Positions 24,546 through 34,647 of a stretch of 64,000 nucleotides of DNA are shown piece by piece (positions within the stretch are counted from its first letter, which is position 1; every line of letters begins with the position of its first letter). This DNA is from Streptococcus ruminantium (GTDB lineage: Bacteria > Bacillota > Bacilli > Lactobacillales > Streptococcaceae): NCBI RefSeq assembly GCF_003609975.1, contig NZ_AP018400.1, positions 1,252,501 to 1,316,500 on the forward strand, read 5' to 3'. The notes below the pieces were generated by a model that had not been told where the DNA came from, searched no databases, and was given only the letters and a program-made list of their open reading frames with translations. The position numbers and the translations under genes were made by a program.

Positions 24546-25796
24546 TTACAATTCATTTTTTAGCGATTTCTTAATAAATACATAAATGCCGATACTTAGT
24601 AAAAAATATACCAGCATAGCTAGAGCAAAACTAATTGAAGCTCCTAGAATAGAGTAATGCTCAATAAAGGGAGTAGTAATTACTTTTGAAATAATAAAAG
24701 TTAAAATTGTCACTACTAGTAAATAGGACTGTTTTCTATGAATCGTCAGCAAATTATCTACCAATACTGAGTATACATTCAAGCCACCTCCAATGAGCAA
24801 GATCATAAATGGCAACTTATACTGTCCTAGTTCAACACCAAATACAATGCTTAACACAGGAAGACCCAAAATGTAGCCTCCCAAGAGTACCACTAAATGA
24901 AATAGGGTCAACAATAAGAACAATTTCTTGACTTGTTTTTGATAGGATACTATTTCTCTCTTGTGCCAAAAGACAGATAGTTCAGTGAGCATAGGACGTA
25001 GAATATATACCAACAAACTCAATACAAAAGATGGCATAAAAATAATATTAAAGTCCCTCTGCAAACCTGCAAAATTGCCATTATTCTGTAAAACTGAAGA
25101 AATGACAAATTTAGGTTCAGAATAGATATAATTTACTAAAAACGCATTTATAAAAATTGGAAAACAATTGAACAATATGTCCATTACTGATTTAATATTC
25201 CGTATTGAAGTAAAAAGAGTATCTTCTGAAAAATATTTCTTCAAATAGTGTATATCTTGAATGATAAATAACAAAAAATTTACCAGAAGCATTGCAGAAA
25301 CAGAAATATTTAGAGATTTGAACAACACAAGAGAAATGCTAAAAAATAGTATGGTACTTAAACTATGACCGAATAATACTTTTCCTGCTAAATCTGATCG
25401 ATTATGTTGTTGAAAAATCCTGAAAACATCCGAAAGCGCATCAAAACTTCTATGAAATGTTAAAAAAACTATTGGTAAGTATAATCACTTGAAACTTTAT
25501 TAAAATTTAAGTAAAGCATAGACATATCATCAGCAGACGATAGTAAGTAATCTAGAAATAAAGTACTCTGAAAATTATTCTTTCAAGTATCGTTGATTGA
25601 TACTGCCTACACCAAATAATCCTACAACATACAATTGTTGCGCCACAGTAAAAGAAAAACTAAAAGTATCAGCAACAGCCGGAGAAGTCAGTCTACTCGC
25701 AACCATCAACAAGACAACAGATACCAAGGTCGCAAAGACTGTTCCAATAGTATTCCAAATTATCCCTACTTTTCCAATATTTCTGCTTTGCATCAT
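24546..25796 (-). pseudogene. Wzx/GacK-like polysaccharide flippase, broken
   Basis: The N-terminal part (25796-25575: GKVGIIWNTIGTVFATL ... INQRYLKE-stop) and a C-terminal part of ~260 residues belong to one MATE/PST-type flippase. Between them the reading continues in other frames: FSEYFISRLLTIVC after the stop, then FLTFHRSFDALSDVFRIF and DLAGKVLFGHSLS. At least one in-frame stop (25577-25575) and two frame changes occur before ~25470. Added together the pieces give ~415 residues, a normal flippase length. Intact relatives move undecaprenyl-linked sugars across the membrane. A functional protein is very unlikely unless these are sequencing errors. Confidence 0.8.
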
Positions 25797-26754
25797 TTAT
25801 TCACCTTTACAATACAATTTTGAAAAGATAGGAAGAAGTTTAATTTTGTCTAGTAAATAAAACAGAGAGACAATAAATCTATTTTTAAAACTCTCACCTT
25901 GGATAACTTTAGAAAAGAACATGCTTTTATACGCCATCTCACTATCCAAATAGTTCTTACCATTTTTAAACTGACGCATAAATTCCTCAGGTTTTGCCTT
26001 ACTTCCAGAAAACAGCATGTACCATACCAAGTATCTATAAAGATAGTACTCTATCCGTCCCTTATCAAAGTCTCCGCTTTTAGATTTAATTTCCCTCATG
26101 ACAACTCTCAAATCCAAATCCTCAGACAACCCGCGTTGATGAGTATTAGAGACACTAGCCTCATTATAATACCAGAAGTAGCCAACATATGGGATTACCT
26201 TTATCTTATTTGTTTTTGAGTATGCCACAATACTAAAAACAACATCTTCTCCAAGACCATAATTGAAAAATGTAATGGCATTGCTTAACAAAAAACTTTT
26301 CCTGTAGATTCTTGCCCATGGAGCTACAATAATATATTTTGACCACTCCGTATTGCTCAATACTTCTGTATGCAAAATTTTTCCACTCGAATTGACTCTT
26401 TGATAGCCTCCTATAACAATGTCCAGATTATTTCTTGTTATCTCTTCAAAAAAAATTTCTATATAATCTTCTCTAAAGTAATCATCATTATCTACAAACA
26501 TGACATATTCGGACTCAGCAAGGGTTATTCCTAAATTTCGTGTTTTAGCAACGCCACAATTTTCTTGATCAACTACCCGTATATTTGAATACTTTTTAGC
26601 CCAATTATTCAATATAGACAAGCAATGTCACTGATGTCATATTGATAGCAATAATTTCAAAGTTTTTAACTGTTTGTTCCTGGGAACTCAAACATTTTCA
26701 ATCGTTTTTCTGCATTATATACGGGGATAACGACCGAAACCATAGGTTTTCCAT
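25797..26754 (-). pseudogene. GT2 glycosyltransferase, broken in its N-terminal region
   Basis: A 274-codon open frame ends at 25797 and covers most of the GT2 domain (VDQENCGVAKTRN, FVDNDDYFRED with DxD, GLGEDVVF). Its true N-terminus is out of frame upstream: MVSVVIPVYNAEKRLK at ~26743, then QEQTVKNFEIIAIN in a second frame, then LSILNNWAKKY in the third. The SD AGGAG precedes an ATG at 26754, where MENL leads out of frame. At least three indels lie between 26610 and 26754. A protein from an internal start would lack the first nucleotide-binding strand and should be inactive. Confidence 0.78.
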
Positions 26755-26868
26755 AAAATAATATTTCTCCTAGTTAAATCTGTATATAAAATCAATACTT
26801 ACTGTCAAAATAGTCAAAATGATATCAATAATTGTTGTATTTTACTAAAATTATCAGTATCTACAAGT

Positions 26869-28251
26869 TCACGATTGATACACCTTTGGCAAAATCACAG
26901 GTAAAAGTAAAGGTAAAAAACAAACCATCAGATAATAATATCGACCTTGAATACCGCCAACTAAAACATCACCGGGTTTGTAAACACGTGGATCTCCAGT
27001 TATAGCATAAACCATTAAAAATGATATACCTATGAAAAGAAATACTAAATACAATCGGAGTTTTTTAGGCACCCGTATCTGAAACTCAATGGAATTCCAT
27101 ATATATAAACAGATAAAAATAAGCATAGAAATCACAGCCAGAAACATTGGTTCGTGACTAACATATTGTAGGGGACGCGAGACAAAATTATTCAAAATAG
27201 CAGTCGGTGCATTTACCATCGTCCGAATAATTGGTAACGGATGTAGAAGGAAATAGGCCAAGCCCGGACTTTTACCAGTTACTGAAGTGGAGAAATTAAA
27301 AATATTTAAAATTCCAGTATAAACTAACCCTAAAAATAGGACTGGTATAAAAGAAAAAATTGCAAATAGCTTTACTTTCTTTGATACAAAGTACTTATTA
27401 GGTAACACTGCAAGCAAACTTCCCATCAATACAAATGGAAACTTAGAAAATACAAGCAACATTGCCAGACCTTGAAATAGACAAGAATATTTTAGCGTAA
27501 TTTTTTCTTTTTCAGCCAAAACATTCGTCAGCATAGCAATCATAAGAAGACTAGCACCGTAATATAAATAATCATAATGATAACCTGAAACAACATATAA
27601 AGCAGAAGGTAAGGTCCCCATCAAATAAATCATATTTTGATAAACTCGACTTATTCTAATGGCCAAAAACACCAGTAAAGCATAAGCTAGCACATGAAAA
27701 ATTCGACCAATATAATACGAAATATAGACTTTATTCGAAACTAAGCGACCAATATTCCATCCTATTGCTCCTGGTATAAAGGAGGGGTTATCAAAAGATG
27801 TTGGTGTCCCTGCAATTTTACTTTTCTGATGTTCTACATTATACCAATAATCATCGCCTTTAAAATTTTGGGGATTCCGAATACTGTCATGTAAAAAGAC
27901 AGAATCGTAATCTTTTAGCTGTTCATCAGAGTATTTAAATAAAAAACTATCTGAAATTCCTATAGCATTTGCTAAGTGTGATTCTTCATCCAAAGCATAT
28001 TGAACAGGTCTAATCAAAGCAATAACAGTACCGAATGATAAAATAAGGAAAAAAGCGTTCCTAGCTAATTTCCTAGGTTCCTCCATATCAACTATTACAA
28101 AGTAAAATACAACAGCAATCACAATGTACCAAAAATTTTGATTGAACTTCCACTCAAAAAAAATCGGTAGAGTCAATTGAGCAAATAAAATCAAAAAAAT
28201 ACCAACAAGAATATTGCGTAGCTTTGTAATCCATAGACTGTTTGTCAGCAT
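26869..28251 (-). CDS. DUF2142-type polytopic membrane protein (GacL-like, putative GT-C transferase)
   Basis: A 460-residue protein with about 11-12 membrane segments and a large extracellular loop after the second pair (~85-165) containing ALDEESHLANA, where the acidic pair sits as in GT-C enzymes. It fits the DUF2142 family, to which GacL of group A streptococcus is similar. GacL is thought to transfer the lipid-linked side-chain sugar onto polyrhamnose outside the cell. The ORF is intact although the flippase and GacJ-like genes downstream are broken. It lies four bases after the preceding GT2 gene. Confidence 0.7.
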   Translation of the reverse strand: MLTNSLWITKLRNILVGIFLILFAQLTLPIFFEWKFNQNFWYIVIAVVFYFVIVDMEEPRKLARNAFFLILSFGTVIALIRPVQYALDEESHLANAIGISDSFLFKYSDEQLKDYDSVFLHDSIRNPQNFKGDDYWYNVEHQKSKIAGTPTSFDNPSFIPGAIGWNIGRLVSNKVYISYYIGRIFHVLAYALLVFLAIRISRVYQNMIYLMGTLPSALYVVSGYHYDYLYYGASLLMIAMLTNVLAEKEKITLKYSCLFQGLAMLLVFSKFPFVLMGSLLAVLPNKYFVSKKVKLFAIFSFIPVLFLGLVYTGILNIFNFSTSVTGKSPGLAYFLLHPLPIIRTMVNAPTAILNNFVSRPLQYVSHEPMFLAVISMLIFICLYIWNSIEFQIRVPKKLRLYLVFLFIGISFLMVYAITGDPRVYKPGDVLVGGIQGRYYYLMVCFLPLLLPVILPKVYQS

Positions 28252-28255
28252 ACTG

Positions 28256-29236
28256 TCATGAACCTTTCTTTTTTTCTAGTGAATAGCGTGAAATATCTTG
28301 ATTGAGTTCAACAAGATTAGCCTGACGGATACCACGCCACTTTTCAATATGAAAAAGAGGGTTAATCGCTAGCCAATACAATTTTCGTTTCCAAGTATAA
28401 TCATTATCTGAAATAATTTTCATACTATCCTCAAAACTTGACCTTAGTACTTGTTTCACCACCGAAAAAATCGATACCTTATTGGTTATACCACTATTCA
28501 AGCGGACATTATAAGCCTCATCAAAGATACGATGCCGGTACTCTGAAAGACGTACATCATTTGAATGTTCAACAATTGCTTTTGAATTATAAACCTTGAT
28601 ATAGCCCGCATCCAGTATATCCTTACCATACTCATAGTCCTCTGAGTAAGCAACATTGCGGTAACCTATTTTTTCGATGAGAAATTTACGAGGGGCGGCA
28701 GAACATACATCGCTATAAAAAGACTCTTTAGTGTATTGCCCCTTCTGACTGGTATCCAATCTCTGCCAGAAAGTTAATGCATCCGCAACTCCTTGTTCAT
28801 TGAAAACTGCTAAAATATCGTATTTCATTGCAGGAAAACAATAGTGACGCGGCTTTTGATTTCCGAGTACAGCTACAATATCTGGATGGATAGCAAACGG
28901 CCGAACCATTTCAACCAACCACTGCTCATTATGTGGTACAGCATCCTGACTAAGGTAAACCATTATCTCGCCTTGACTTAGTTCTGCTGCCATTTGACGA
29001 GTTCCACCATGAGAATACTCTTCTTTTTTCAGATGGAGGAGTTTCAAATTATTGTGCTTTTGGGCAAAACGATTGATAATATTGACTGAATCATCAGTGG
29101 AACCCGAATCCGTAATCAATACATCCCAACTGAAATCCGTTACTTGTCGATACAAAGCAGACAAAGTTTCTTCTAAGTGGTCATGTTCCCCATTGTAAAC
29201 GGGAATAAATACCGTAGCTTTTATTTGATTAGTCAT
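28256..29236 (-). CDS. GT2 rhamnosyltransferase-type glycosyltransferase
   Basis: A 326-residue GT2 protein: VFIPVYNGEHDHLEETLSAL near the start, ITDSGSTDDSV (~41), YLSQDAVPHNEQW (~95) and a C-terminal SEDYEYGKDIL (~200) that resembles the catalytic-base region. These features are common in rhamnosyltransferases of the RfbF type. It overlaps the GT4 gene by eight bases and is probably translationally coupled. It likely extends or branches the rhamnan backbone. Confidence 0.78.
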   Translation of the reverse strand: MTNQIKATVFIPVYNGEHDHLEETLSALYRQVTDFSWDVLITDSGSTDDSVNIINRFAQKHNNLKLLHLKKEEYSHGGTRQMAAELSQGEIMVYLSQDAVPHNEQWLVEMVRPFAIHPDIVAVLGNQKPRHYCFPAMKYDILAVFNEQGVADALTFWQRLDTSQKGQYTKESFYSDVCSAAPRKFLIEKIGYRNVAYSEDYEYGKDILDAGYIKVYNSKAIVEHSNDVRLSEYRHRIFDEAYNVRLNSGITNKVSIFSVVKQVLRSSFEDSMKIISDNDYTWKRKLYWLAINPLFHIEKWRGIRQANLVELNQDISRYSLEKKKGS

Positions 29237-30464
29237 TCAAAACCTCACGACAAATAATCGTCTCCACTTTTTTATAACTTTCTTCCCACGAAAGTCCTGT
29301 ATATTTTTCACTCATCGCCTGAGCATGCTCTGTAATATCCTGACGTTCAACAGCTTGACACAATTTATCTGCCAATGAAACAGGATACGCCTCTGTATAG
29401 AGAATGTCTTCAATTTCACCAAGTACCATGCGATTATTATCTCCATCATTCATGACTGGTACACAACCAGCAACTAGGAGTTCCAAAGGTAATAATGAAA
29501 CGTTCGTCAGAGAAAGTACAAGGCAAGCCACACTTTCGTGGTAAAGCTCTGCCAACTGTTCTTTATTCAAAATGCCACGATCTGTAAATTCAAAAGGAAT
29601 ATCATAATTTGACATATCTTGACCGAAAAACTCGATTTCATATTCAGGATGACGTTCTTTAAAAATGTTCAAAGCCATGACACCAATTTCAAAACCTCGA
29701 CGTTCTGTATGAGCGCGAGCATAGAAACAAATTTTCTTTTTCTTGACAACAGTTTTTTGAGGTTTATAGATATCAATATCAGCACCAAAGTCAAAATAAT
29801 CAGCCTGCATCCCATACTGACCAACTTTTTCTACAAGCCATTTTCCAGCAGTAATACCGTAAAAACCAAATTTATATGTAGCTTCTGCTAGCATGTAACG
29901 AGAACCAACACCAAAGAAAATTGGCTCAAAATCCTGAACAAAATAAAACTTATGTAACTGTTCACCTTTAAGATTAAAAACAGCATATGCTGTTTCCCAG
30001 CTAGTTGCAAATACTACATCCTGATTTTTAAAATCTTGTAGCTCTTCTACATCTACTTCTATACCGTATGAGCGTGAAAAGATTTCCTGTGCTTCTTTAG
30101 CAGATTGGGGAATAGTATTATTATGGTGGATATAGAATGTAATATGATGTCCTTTACTTTGCAAATATTTCACGAAACGCGAAATCGTTGTATGACCTCC
30201 ACCGCCAGGTCCAACTGGAGGTGACACCCAGGCAATATTCAGTTTATCCTTTGCCAGCTTTGCAGGCTTAATGTAAGGATTGTTGATATAGTCAGCACCA
30301 GCAATCTCTCGTATTCCGGGCATTTGCGGAAGCTTGTTCATATCTATTTTGGCAGGAATCGTTTGTGTCGCAAGAGGACTGGCTCCAGTTAATTTCTGTT
30401 TCACTTTCCTCGCTGTAGCGCGCCATCCCTCTTGTCTATAGCTTCTGATTATCTTATCTAACAT
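29229..30464 (-). CDS. WsaF-like GT4 rhamnosyltransferase
   Basis: A 411-residue GT-B protein. INIAWVSPPV followed by GPGGGGHTTISRF (~85-105) is the N-domain donor/acceptor loop typical of WsaF-type rhamnosyltransferases. FYFVQDFEP (~175) and the C-domain AHTERRGFEIGV (~255) and LSLTNVSLLPLEL (~335) are also present. WsaF forms beta-1,2 or beta-1,3 rhamnose links in S-layer glycan. Here it presumably helps build the rhamnan chain. The ATG start is supported by AAGGAA upstream. Confidence 0.8.
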   Translation of the reverse strand: MLDKIIRSYRQEGWRATARKVKQKLTGASPLATQTIPAKIDMNKLPQMPGIREIAGADYINNPYIKPAKLAKDKLNIAWVSPPVGPGGGGHTTISRFVKYLQSKGHHITFYIHHNNTIPQSAKEAQEIFSRSYGIEVDVEELQDFKNQDVVFATSWETAYAVFNLKGEQLHKFYFVQDFEPIFFGVGSRYMLAEATYKFGFYGITAGKWLVEKVGQYGMQADYFDFGADIDIYKPQKTVVKKKKICFYARAHTERRGFEIGVMALNIFKERHPEYEIEFFGQDMSNYDIPFEFTDRGILNKEQLAELYHESVACLVLSLTNVSLLPLELLVAGCVPVMNDGDNNRMVLGEIEDILYTEAYPVSLADKLCQAVERQDITEHAQAMSEKYTGLSWEESYKKVETIICREVLND

Positions 30465-30486
30465 TATAATTTCCTTCTTACCTTAT

Positions 30487-31689
30487 TTATTTGAATCGTT
30501 TCAATAGACTTGATAATTTTCGTATTGGCTCAGTTATTTTCCATGAAAACGAGGCTTGTATTTTTTGAATTTCATCATTTAAACGATCAATATCATCGTT
30601 CAAGCGCTGAATATCACCATGTAAGCTCTCCTGTTCAAAAAGTAATGTTGATATTCTATCCGTCTTTTCTCCCACAATTCTTTCAAAATCTGCTATCCGC
30701 TCTGCATCCCAGGCAACATCTCCTTCAAGCAAAGCCTTCTTAAAGGTAGATGACCAGGTATAGGCAAAAATACGAATCGCTGAGATATCCATTGGAAGTT
30801 TTTCTAGAGGTAGCGTTCGGAAAGTTTTATCATTCGAATACCCTGTAAAACTGCGGGCACGTTCTATCATCAATTCCCGAATTTCTTTATATCTTTCTGG
30901 ATTTTTTAATGGCTCATCGAGTGGAAAGCGCTTAGGATTTTCAATATACTCCTCATCTGTCAAGCTATGTGGTAAGACATCCAAGCCACCATATCGCGCA
31001 GGTTCATACTTTTCTGAATCCTTAATCAAAAGAACAGGAGTTTCAAAAGCCAATGAAGGCAAGAAACAGTGCAATCGTGTCGTTACAACTGCGTGTGCTG
31101 ACTGGTACAAAGCAAGCATATACTCAGCGACCGCAAATCGTTCCTCATTTTCCAAAAACGGGAAATGATAGACAGTCAATTCGATAATTTCACGATTAGT
31201 TGTTTCACGCATTTTTTCAACAACATTTTTCGGAACATCCACTGCTAAAATAAAGCCCTTTTTTTCAATTTCTGGATCACGCTGCAATGTCAATGTGAGA
31301 CATCCTGAAAAGTAGGCATCTAGTCCATTTTGTTCAAAAAAGTCCAATGTTTGCTTATCGCGTGCACCAACTGGACCATTCTTCAAAAGGAACTTTAGAC
31401 TTTCCTCCGATTCAAAAGCCTTTCTCACCTCATCATCTTTGGTACTTACATGTACGGAAGTGATAAGTGGTTTCAACTTTTCGGTATTCTGAGGAGGCCA
31501 TCCCTTGGGTTCTCGATTGTACCAGCCATTCATAATAATCTTTGTAGGCTCTTTAGGTTCCCATTCTGCCAGCTTATCACGATCAACATATTCATCAATA
31601 TGTGGTAAAAAGCGTCTGGCAGCAATACTCTGAACCTCATCACCGATATTTTCAGTTGAGTACTTCATCAGTGCGAATTTATATTCCAT
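30487..31689 (-). CDS. Polysaccharide pyruvyl-transferase family protein with C-terminal coiled coil
   Basis: A 400-residue protein whose first ~290 residues match the pyruvyl-transferase family (KYSTENIGDEVQSIAARRF at the N-terminus, GARDKQTLDFF ~125, VVTTRLHCFLPSLAFETPVLLI ~205). Members add ketal-linked pyruvate from PEP to sugars or are related GT-B enzymes. Residues ~345-380 form a coiled coil (LNDDIDRLNDEIQ), followed by SWKITEPIRKL, a tail often seen on polysaccharide glycosyltransferases. It lies between the ABC exporter and the GT4 gene. It may decorate or cap the rhamnan. The pyruvyl activity is a family-level guess. Confidence 0.75.
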   Translation of the reverse strand: MEYKFALMKYSTENIGDEVQSIAARRFLPHIDEYVDRDKLAEWEPKEPTKIIMNGWYNREPKGWPPQNTEKLKPLITSVHVSTKDDEVRKAFESEESLKFLLKNGPVGARDKQTLDFFEQNGLDAYFSGCLTLTLQRDPEIEKKGFILAVDVPKNVVEKMRETTNREIIELTVYHFPFLENEERFAVAEYMLALYQSAHAVVTTRLHCFLPSLAFETPVLLIKDSEKYEPARYGGLDVLPHSLTDEEYIENPKRFPLDEPLKNPERYKEIRELMIERARSFTGYSNDKTFRTLPLEKLPMDISAIRIFAYTWSSTFKKALLEGDVAWDAERIADFERIVGEKTDRISTLLFEQESLHGDIQRLNDDIDRLNDEIQKIQASFSWKITEPIRKLSSLLKRFK

Positions 31690-31697
31690 AAAATCTC

Positions 31698-32909
31698 CTA
31701 TTTTTCACTCCATACTCCCTGTGCATTAAACTGCCCGCTACGGGCAGGGTTTGACTCAAGGATATTGATTTTGGGTGGTTTTCCTTCCATCGTAATATCT
31801 TCATAGCCAAGGAGCTCACGTGTCTCACTCCAAAATGAAACATTAACCGAGTATTCCCCCTTCACAAATTGTGAAGCAGGAATCTTACATTCGGCTACAT
31901 ATTCACCTTTTTCTTTATCAAGAAGTTCCATATCTGCTATGCTGCCGATACCAGCAATCAAATTATCCCCGTAATCGCGAAATGAGGTTCCAATTGTAAA
32001 TTTTACAGGTTTATTTACTTTGTAACTCACCTCAACCCAAATATCATCTTTTAAATAAAAATTATTGGTTTCTTCTTTTGAATTTTTGGTCCGTATTGAC
32101 ACTATTTCTATGTCATTTTTACGTCTCTCTCTTTTATCATCTGTTTTTTTGATTTCTGTTCGGTGCTCGACATTTCGCAAGGTGTATTTTCCAGCAACCA
32201 TATTGGGATCTCCGATAATGGATATTTCACCTGCATCAATCATCATCGCCTTTGTACAAAATCGTTGTACAGAAGCCATATCATGAGTTACTAAAATAAC
32301 AGTTTTCTTTTGCTTTTTCAAATTCGCAAAGTACTCAAAACACTTTCTCTGAAATGCCTCATCTCCGACAGCCAGTACTTCATCCAGTACTAAAATATCA
32401 CCTTCTGCCTTAATTGCAATCGAAAAGGCCAGACGAACCTGCATACCGCTTGAATAGTTCTTCAATTTTTGATCCATAAACTCTTCGAGTTCAGCAAATT
32501 CAACAATATCGCCGTACATATCATCAATTTCAGACCTAGTGAACCCTAGGAGTGCACCATTCAAGTAGACATTTTCTCTACCTGTTAATTCTGGATTGAA
32601 ACCGACTCCGAGCTCGATGAAGGGAATGAGGGTGCCATTGACTGTCACTTTTCCTTTTTCAGGAACATATATTTGAGAAATGATTTTTAAAAGCGTTGAC
32701 TTCCCAGAACCATTCCGACCAACAATGCCAAAAAAGTCACCTTTTTCAACTTCAAAAGATATATCTTTCAAGACATGTTGCTCTTTATAACCTTTTATCC
32801 CCCGAAAATAATTTACCAGCGTTGTCCTTAAACTATGGGTTGATTCGGTTGGTAACTTAAAATTTTTGCTGACAGAATCAACCTTTAATGCAATTTCCTT
32901 TTTCGACAT
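31698..32909 (-). CDS. rgpD: ABC transporter ATP-binding protein for rhamnan export, with Wzt-like C-domain
   Basis: A 403-residue ATPase: Walker A GRNGSGKST (~62-70), signature YSSGMQ (~152), Walker B DILVLDE (~175), H-loop VTHD (~210). Residues ~255-403 form an extra beta-sandwich domain (IEIVSIRTKN, YKVNKPVKFTIG, FVKGEYSVNVSFW), like the carbohydrate-binding C-domain of Wzt exporters that recognises the finished, capped chain. With RgpC it flips undecaprenyl-linked rhamnan. Its ATG overlaps the rgpC stop by one base. Confidence 0.9.
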   Translation of the reverse strand: MSKKEIALKVDSVSKNFKLPTESTHSLRTTLVNYFRGIKGYKEQHVLKDISFEVEKGDFFGIVGRNGSGKSTLLKIISQIYVPEKGKVTVNGTLIPFIELGVGFNPELTGRENVYLNGALLGFTRSEIDDMYGDIVEFAELEEFMDQKLKNYSSGMQVRLAFSIAIKAEGDILVLDEVLAVGDEAFQRKCFEYFANLKKQKKTVILVTHDMASVQRFCTKAMMIDAGEISIIGDPNMVAGKYTLRNVEHRTEIKKTDDKRERRKNDIEIVSIRTKNSKEETNNFYLKDDIWVEVSYKVNKPVKFTIGTSFRDYGDNLIAGIGSIADMELLDKEKGEYVAECKIPASQFVKGEYSVNVSFWSETRELLGYEDITMEGKPPKINILESNPARSGQFNAQGVWSEK

Positions 32910-33715
32910 TATAGAATCTCCGCAAATTTTTTAGAATTCTTTTTAAAGATGGTATATCCAACAACAAAAATTAGAATTGATAATACGTAAGGAATGGCAA
33001 CCATCCATTTAGCTTCATAAATATCCCATGAAATAGTTGCTCCATCATATACAATATGATGACGAAGATCTTGTACAATCTGAGCAATTGGATTCATCAT
33101 CATCACCTTCGCCACTCCCGTATGACCGCGTTGGATAATATAGGTAATCGAATAAATAATCGGTGTTGAATACATCCCGGCTTGTAATACAACTTCCCAG
33201 ATTGGTCCCATATCACGATATTTTACAAATAAGCTAGAAAGGATAAGGGCAACACCTGTCGCTAACACGATCAATTCCAAAAATGCAGGAATCAGCATCA
33301 ATATACCAAAATCAAGTTGTACTCCATTGATGATCGCAAAAAGCATTACTACAGCAATGTTAATGCCATAGTTGATTGCAGCACCCACAATTGAAGAAAT
33401 AACAATAAGTTCTTTAGGGAAGCTGATTTTGCGCAACAAGTCACCTCGAGAAACAATTGAGAGCATCCCCATATTGGTGGCTTCTGTAAAGAAGTTCCAA
33501 GTCACCATACCAAGAAGCAGACTTACCGCATAGTGTGGAGTACCGTCGTCAAACTTTAAAAATCTCACAAAAACCAAATACATAATGGTGAACATCATAA
33601 ATGGCTTCAAAATGGACCAGAGGTGCCCGATTAAGGAGCCTTGGTAGCGAAGTTTAAAATCAGTTTTTACCATTTCTCTCAGGAGAATCTGGTTTTCTTT
33701 ATTTAATAAGTTCAT
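32909..33715 (-). CDS. rgpC: ABC transporter permease for rhamnan export
   Basis: A 268-residue Wzm/ABC2-type permease with six membrane segments and the N-terminal amphipathic LLREMVKTDFKLRYQGSLIG typical of polysaccharide exporters. It pairs with RgpD. The gene lies two bases after rgpB in the conserved rgpA-rgpB-rgpC-rgpD order. Confidence 0.93.
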   Translation of the reverse strand: MNLLNKENQILLREMVKTDFKLRYQGSLIGHLWSILKPFMMFTIMYLVFVRFLKFDDGTPHYAVSLLLGMVTWNFFTEATNMGMLSIVSRGDLLRKISFPKELIVISSIVGAAINYGINIAVVMLFAIINGVQLDFGILMLIPAFLELIVLATGVALILSSLFVKYRDMGPIWEVVLQAGMYSTPIIYSITYIIQRGHTGVAKVMMMNPIAQIVQDLRHHIVYDGATISWDIYEAKWMVAIPYVLSILIFVVGYTIFKKNSKKFAEIL

Positions 33716-33717
33716 GA

Positions 33718-34647
33718 TTATTCCTTATAAGCAAATTTTGTCACAATCAGTGTTGTGAATATAAATGTGTGAAAGGTTTTATTTTTTTTCAAACCATACT
33801 TACGCAAGGTTCTATAACGTTCCAGCATAGGCTTATCCATAATGGATACAAAGGCTGCAATCAACTCTCTGTTCGACTTAGAAAGAGGCATCCCTAGTAA
33901 ATGACTAGCTTGCTTTTGACTGCTTTTTATCAAATCCCAATAGACTTTAAATAGAATATGAGGACGGATCCATTTTTTAAATCGTTTAGATAGAGTTCTC
34001 GCACCCAAAACATTATCAGAATGCTGCCGATATAGTTCGCCTGGCTGATCAATATAAACCAGTGTTCCAAATGCGGATGCTAGCAGAGCTAAATACCAAT
34101 CATGCATGAGAATATTTTCTGTTACTCGCCACATTTGTGCTAGATGATGGTTGATCATGGCAACGCCACCGGTAACTGTATTTTCTGTTAACTCCTGAAC
34201 CAATTCAGTATTAGCATGATGAGATTGGGAACGAATCATACTCTCGGTCATGACCTCTAACTGTTGATCAACCACTTTTAAGTCCATGTATACCATGAGT
34301 GGTTTATCCATCGGATACATCTGAGCTTTTTGTAAGCTAACTTCCAGTTTATCTGGTAGCCAGATATCGTCTTGGTCGCTGAAAAAATAATAGTCTGCAA
34401 CATCGTAATTGACTAGGCGATGGAAGCTTTTGATAACTCCTATGTTTTCTCCTGATTCCTCTTCGATAAAATGAATCCGACGATCTTGATTAACAAAATC
34501 TTGGATAATCTCTCTAGTCCGATCGCTCGAACCATCATCGCGAATGAAAAGCTCCCAATCTGTGTAAGTTTGTTCTTGAATGGAGCGAATCTGTTCTGGT
34601 AAGAACCGCTGACCATTGTAGGTCGACATGAGTATATTTACTTTCAT
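33718..34647 (-). CDS. rgpB: Rhamnosyltransferase RgpB/GacC-type (GT2)
   Basis: A 309-residue GT2 enzyme: ILMSTYNGQRFLPEQIRSIQ at the start, RDDGSSDRT (~36) and FFSDQDDIWLPDK (~88, catalytic DxD-type), then HDWYLALLASA (~178). RgpB/GacC adds alpha-1,3/1,2-linked L-rhamnose to the primed lipid. I start at the ATG at 34647, which overlaps the rgpA stop (ATGA); upstream in-frame codons read into rgpA. Confidence 0.9.
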   Translation of the reverse strand: MKVNILMSTYNGQRFLPEQIRSIQEQTYTDWELFIRDDGSSDRTREIIQDFVNQDRRIHFIEEESGENIGVIKSFHRLVNYDVADYYFFSDQDDIWLPDKLEVSLQKAQMYPMDKPLMVYMDLKVVDQQLEVMTESMIRSQSHHANTELVQELTENTVTGGVAMINHHLAQMWRVTENILMHDWYLALLASAFGTLVYIDQPGELYRQHSDNVLGARTLSKRFKKWIRPHILFKVYWDLIKSSQKQASHLLGMPLSKSNRELIAAFVSIMDKPMLERYRTLRKYGLKKNKTFHTFIFTTLIVTKFAYKE

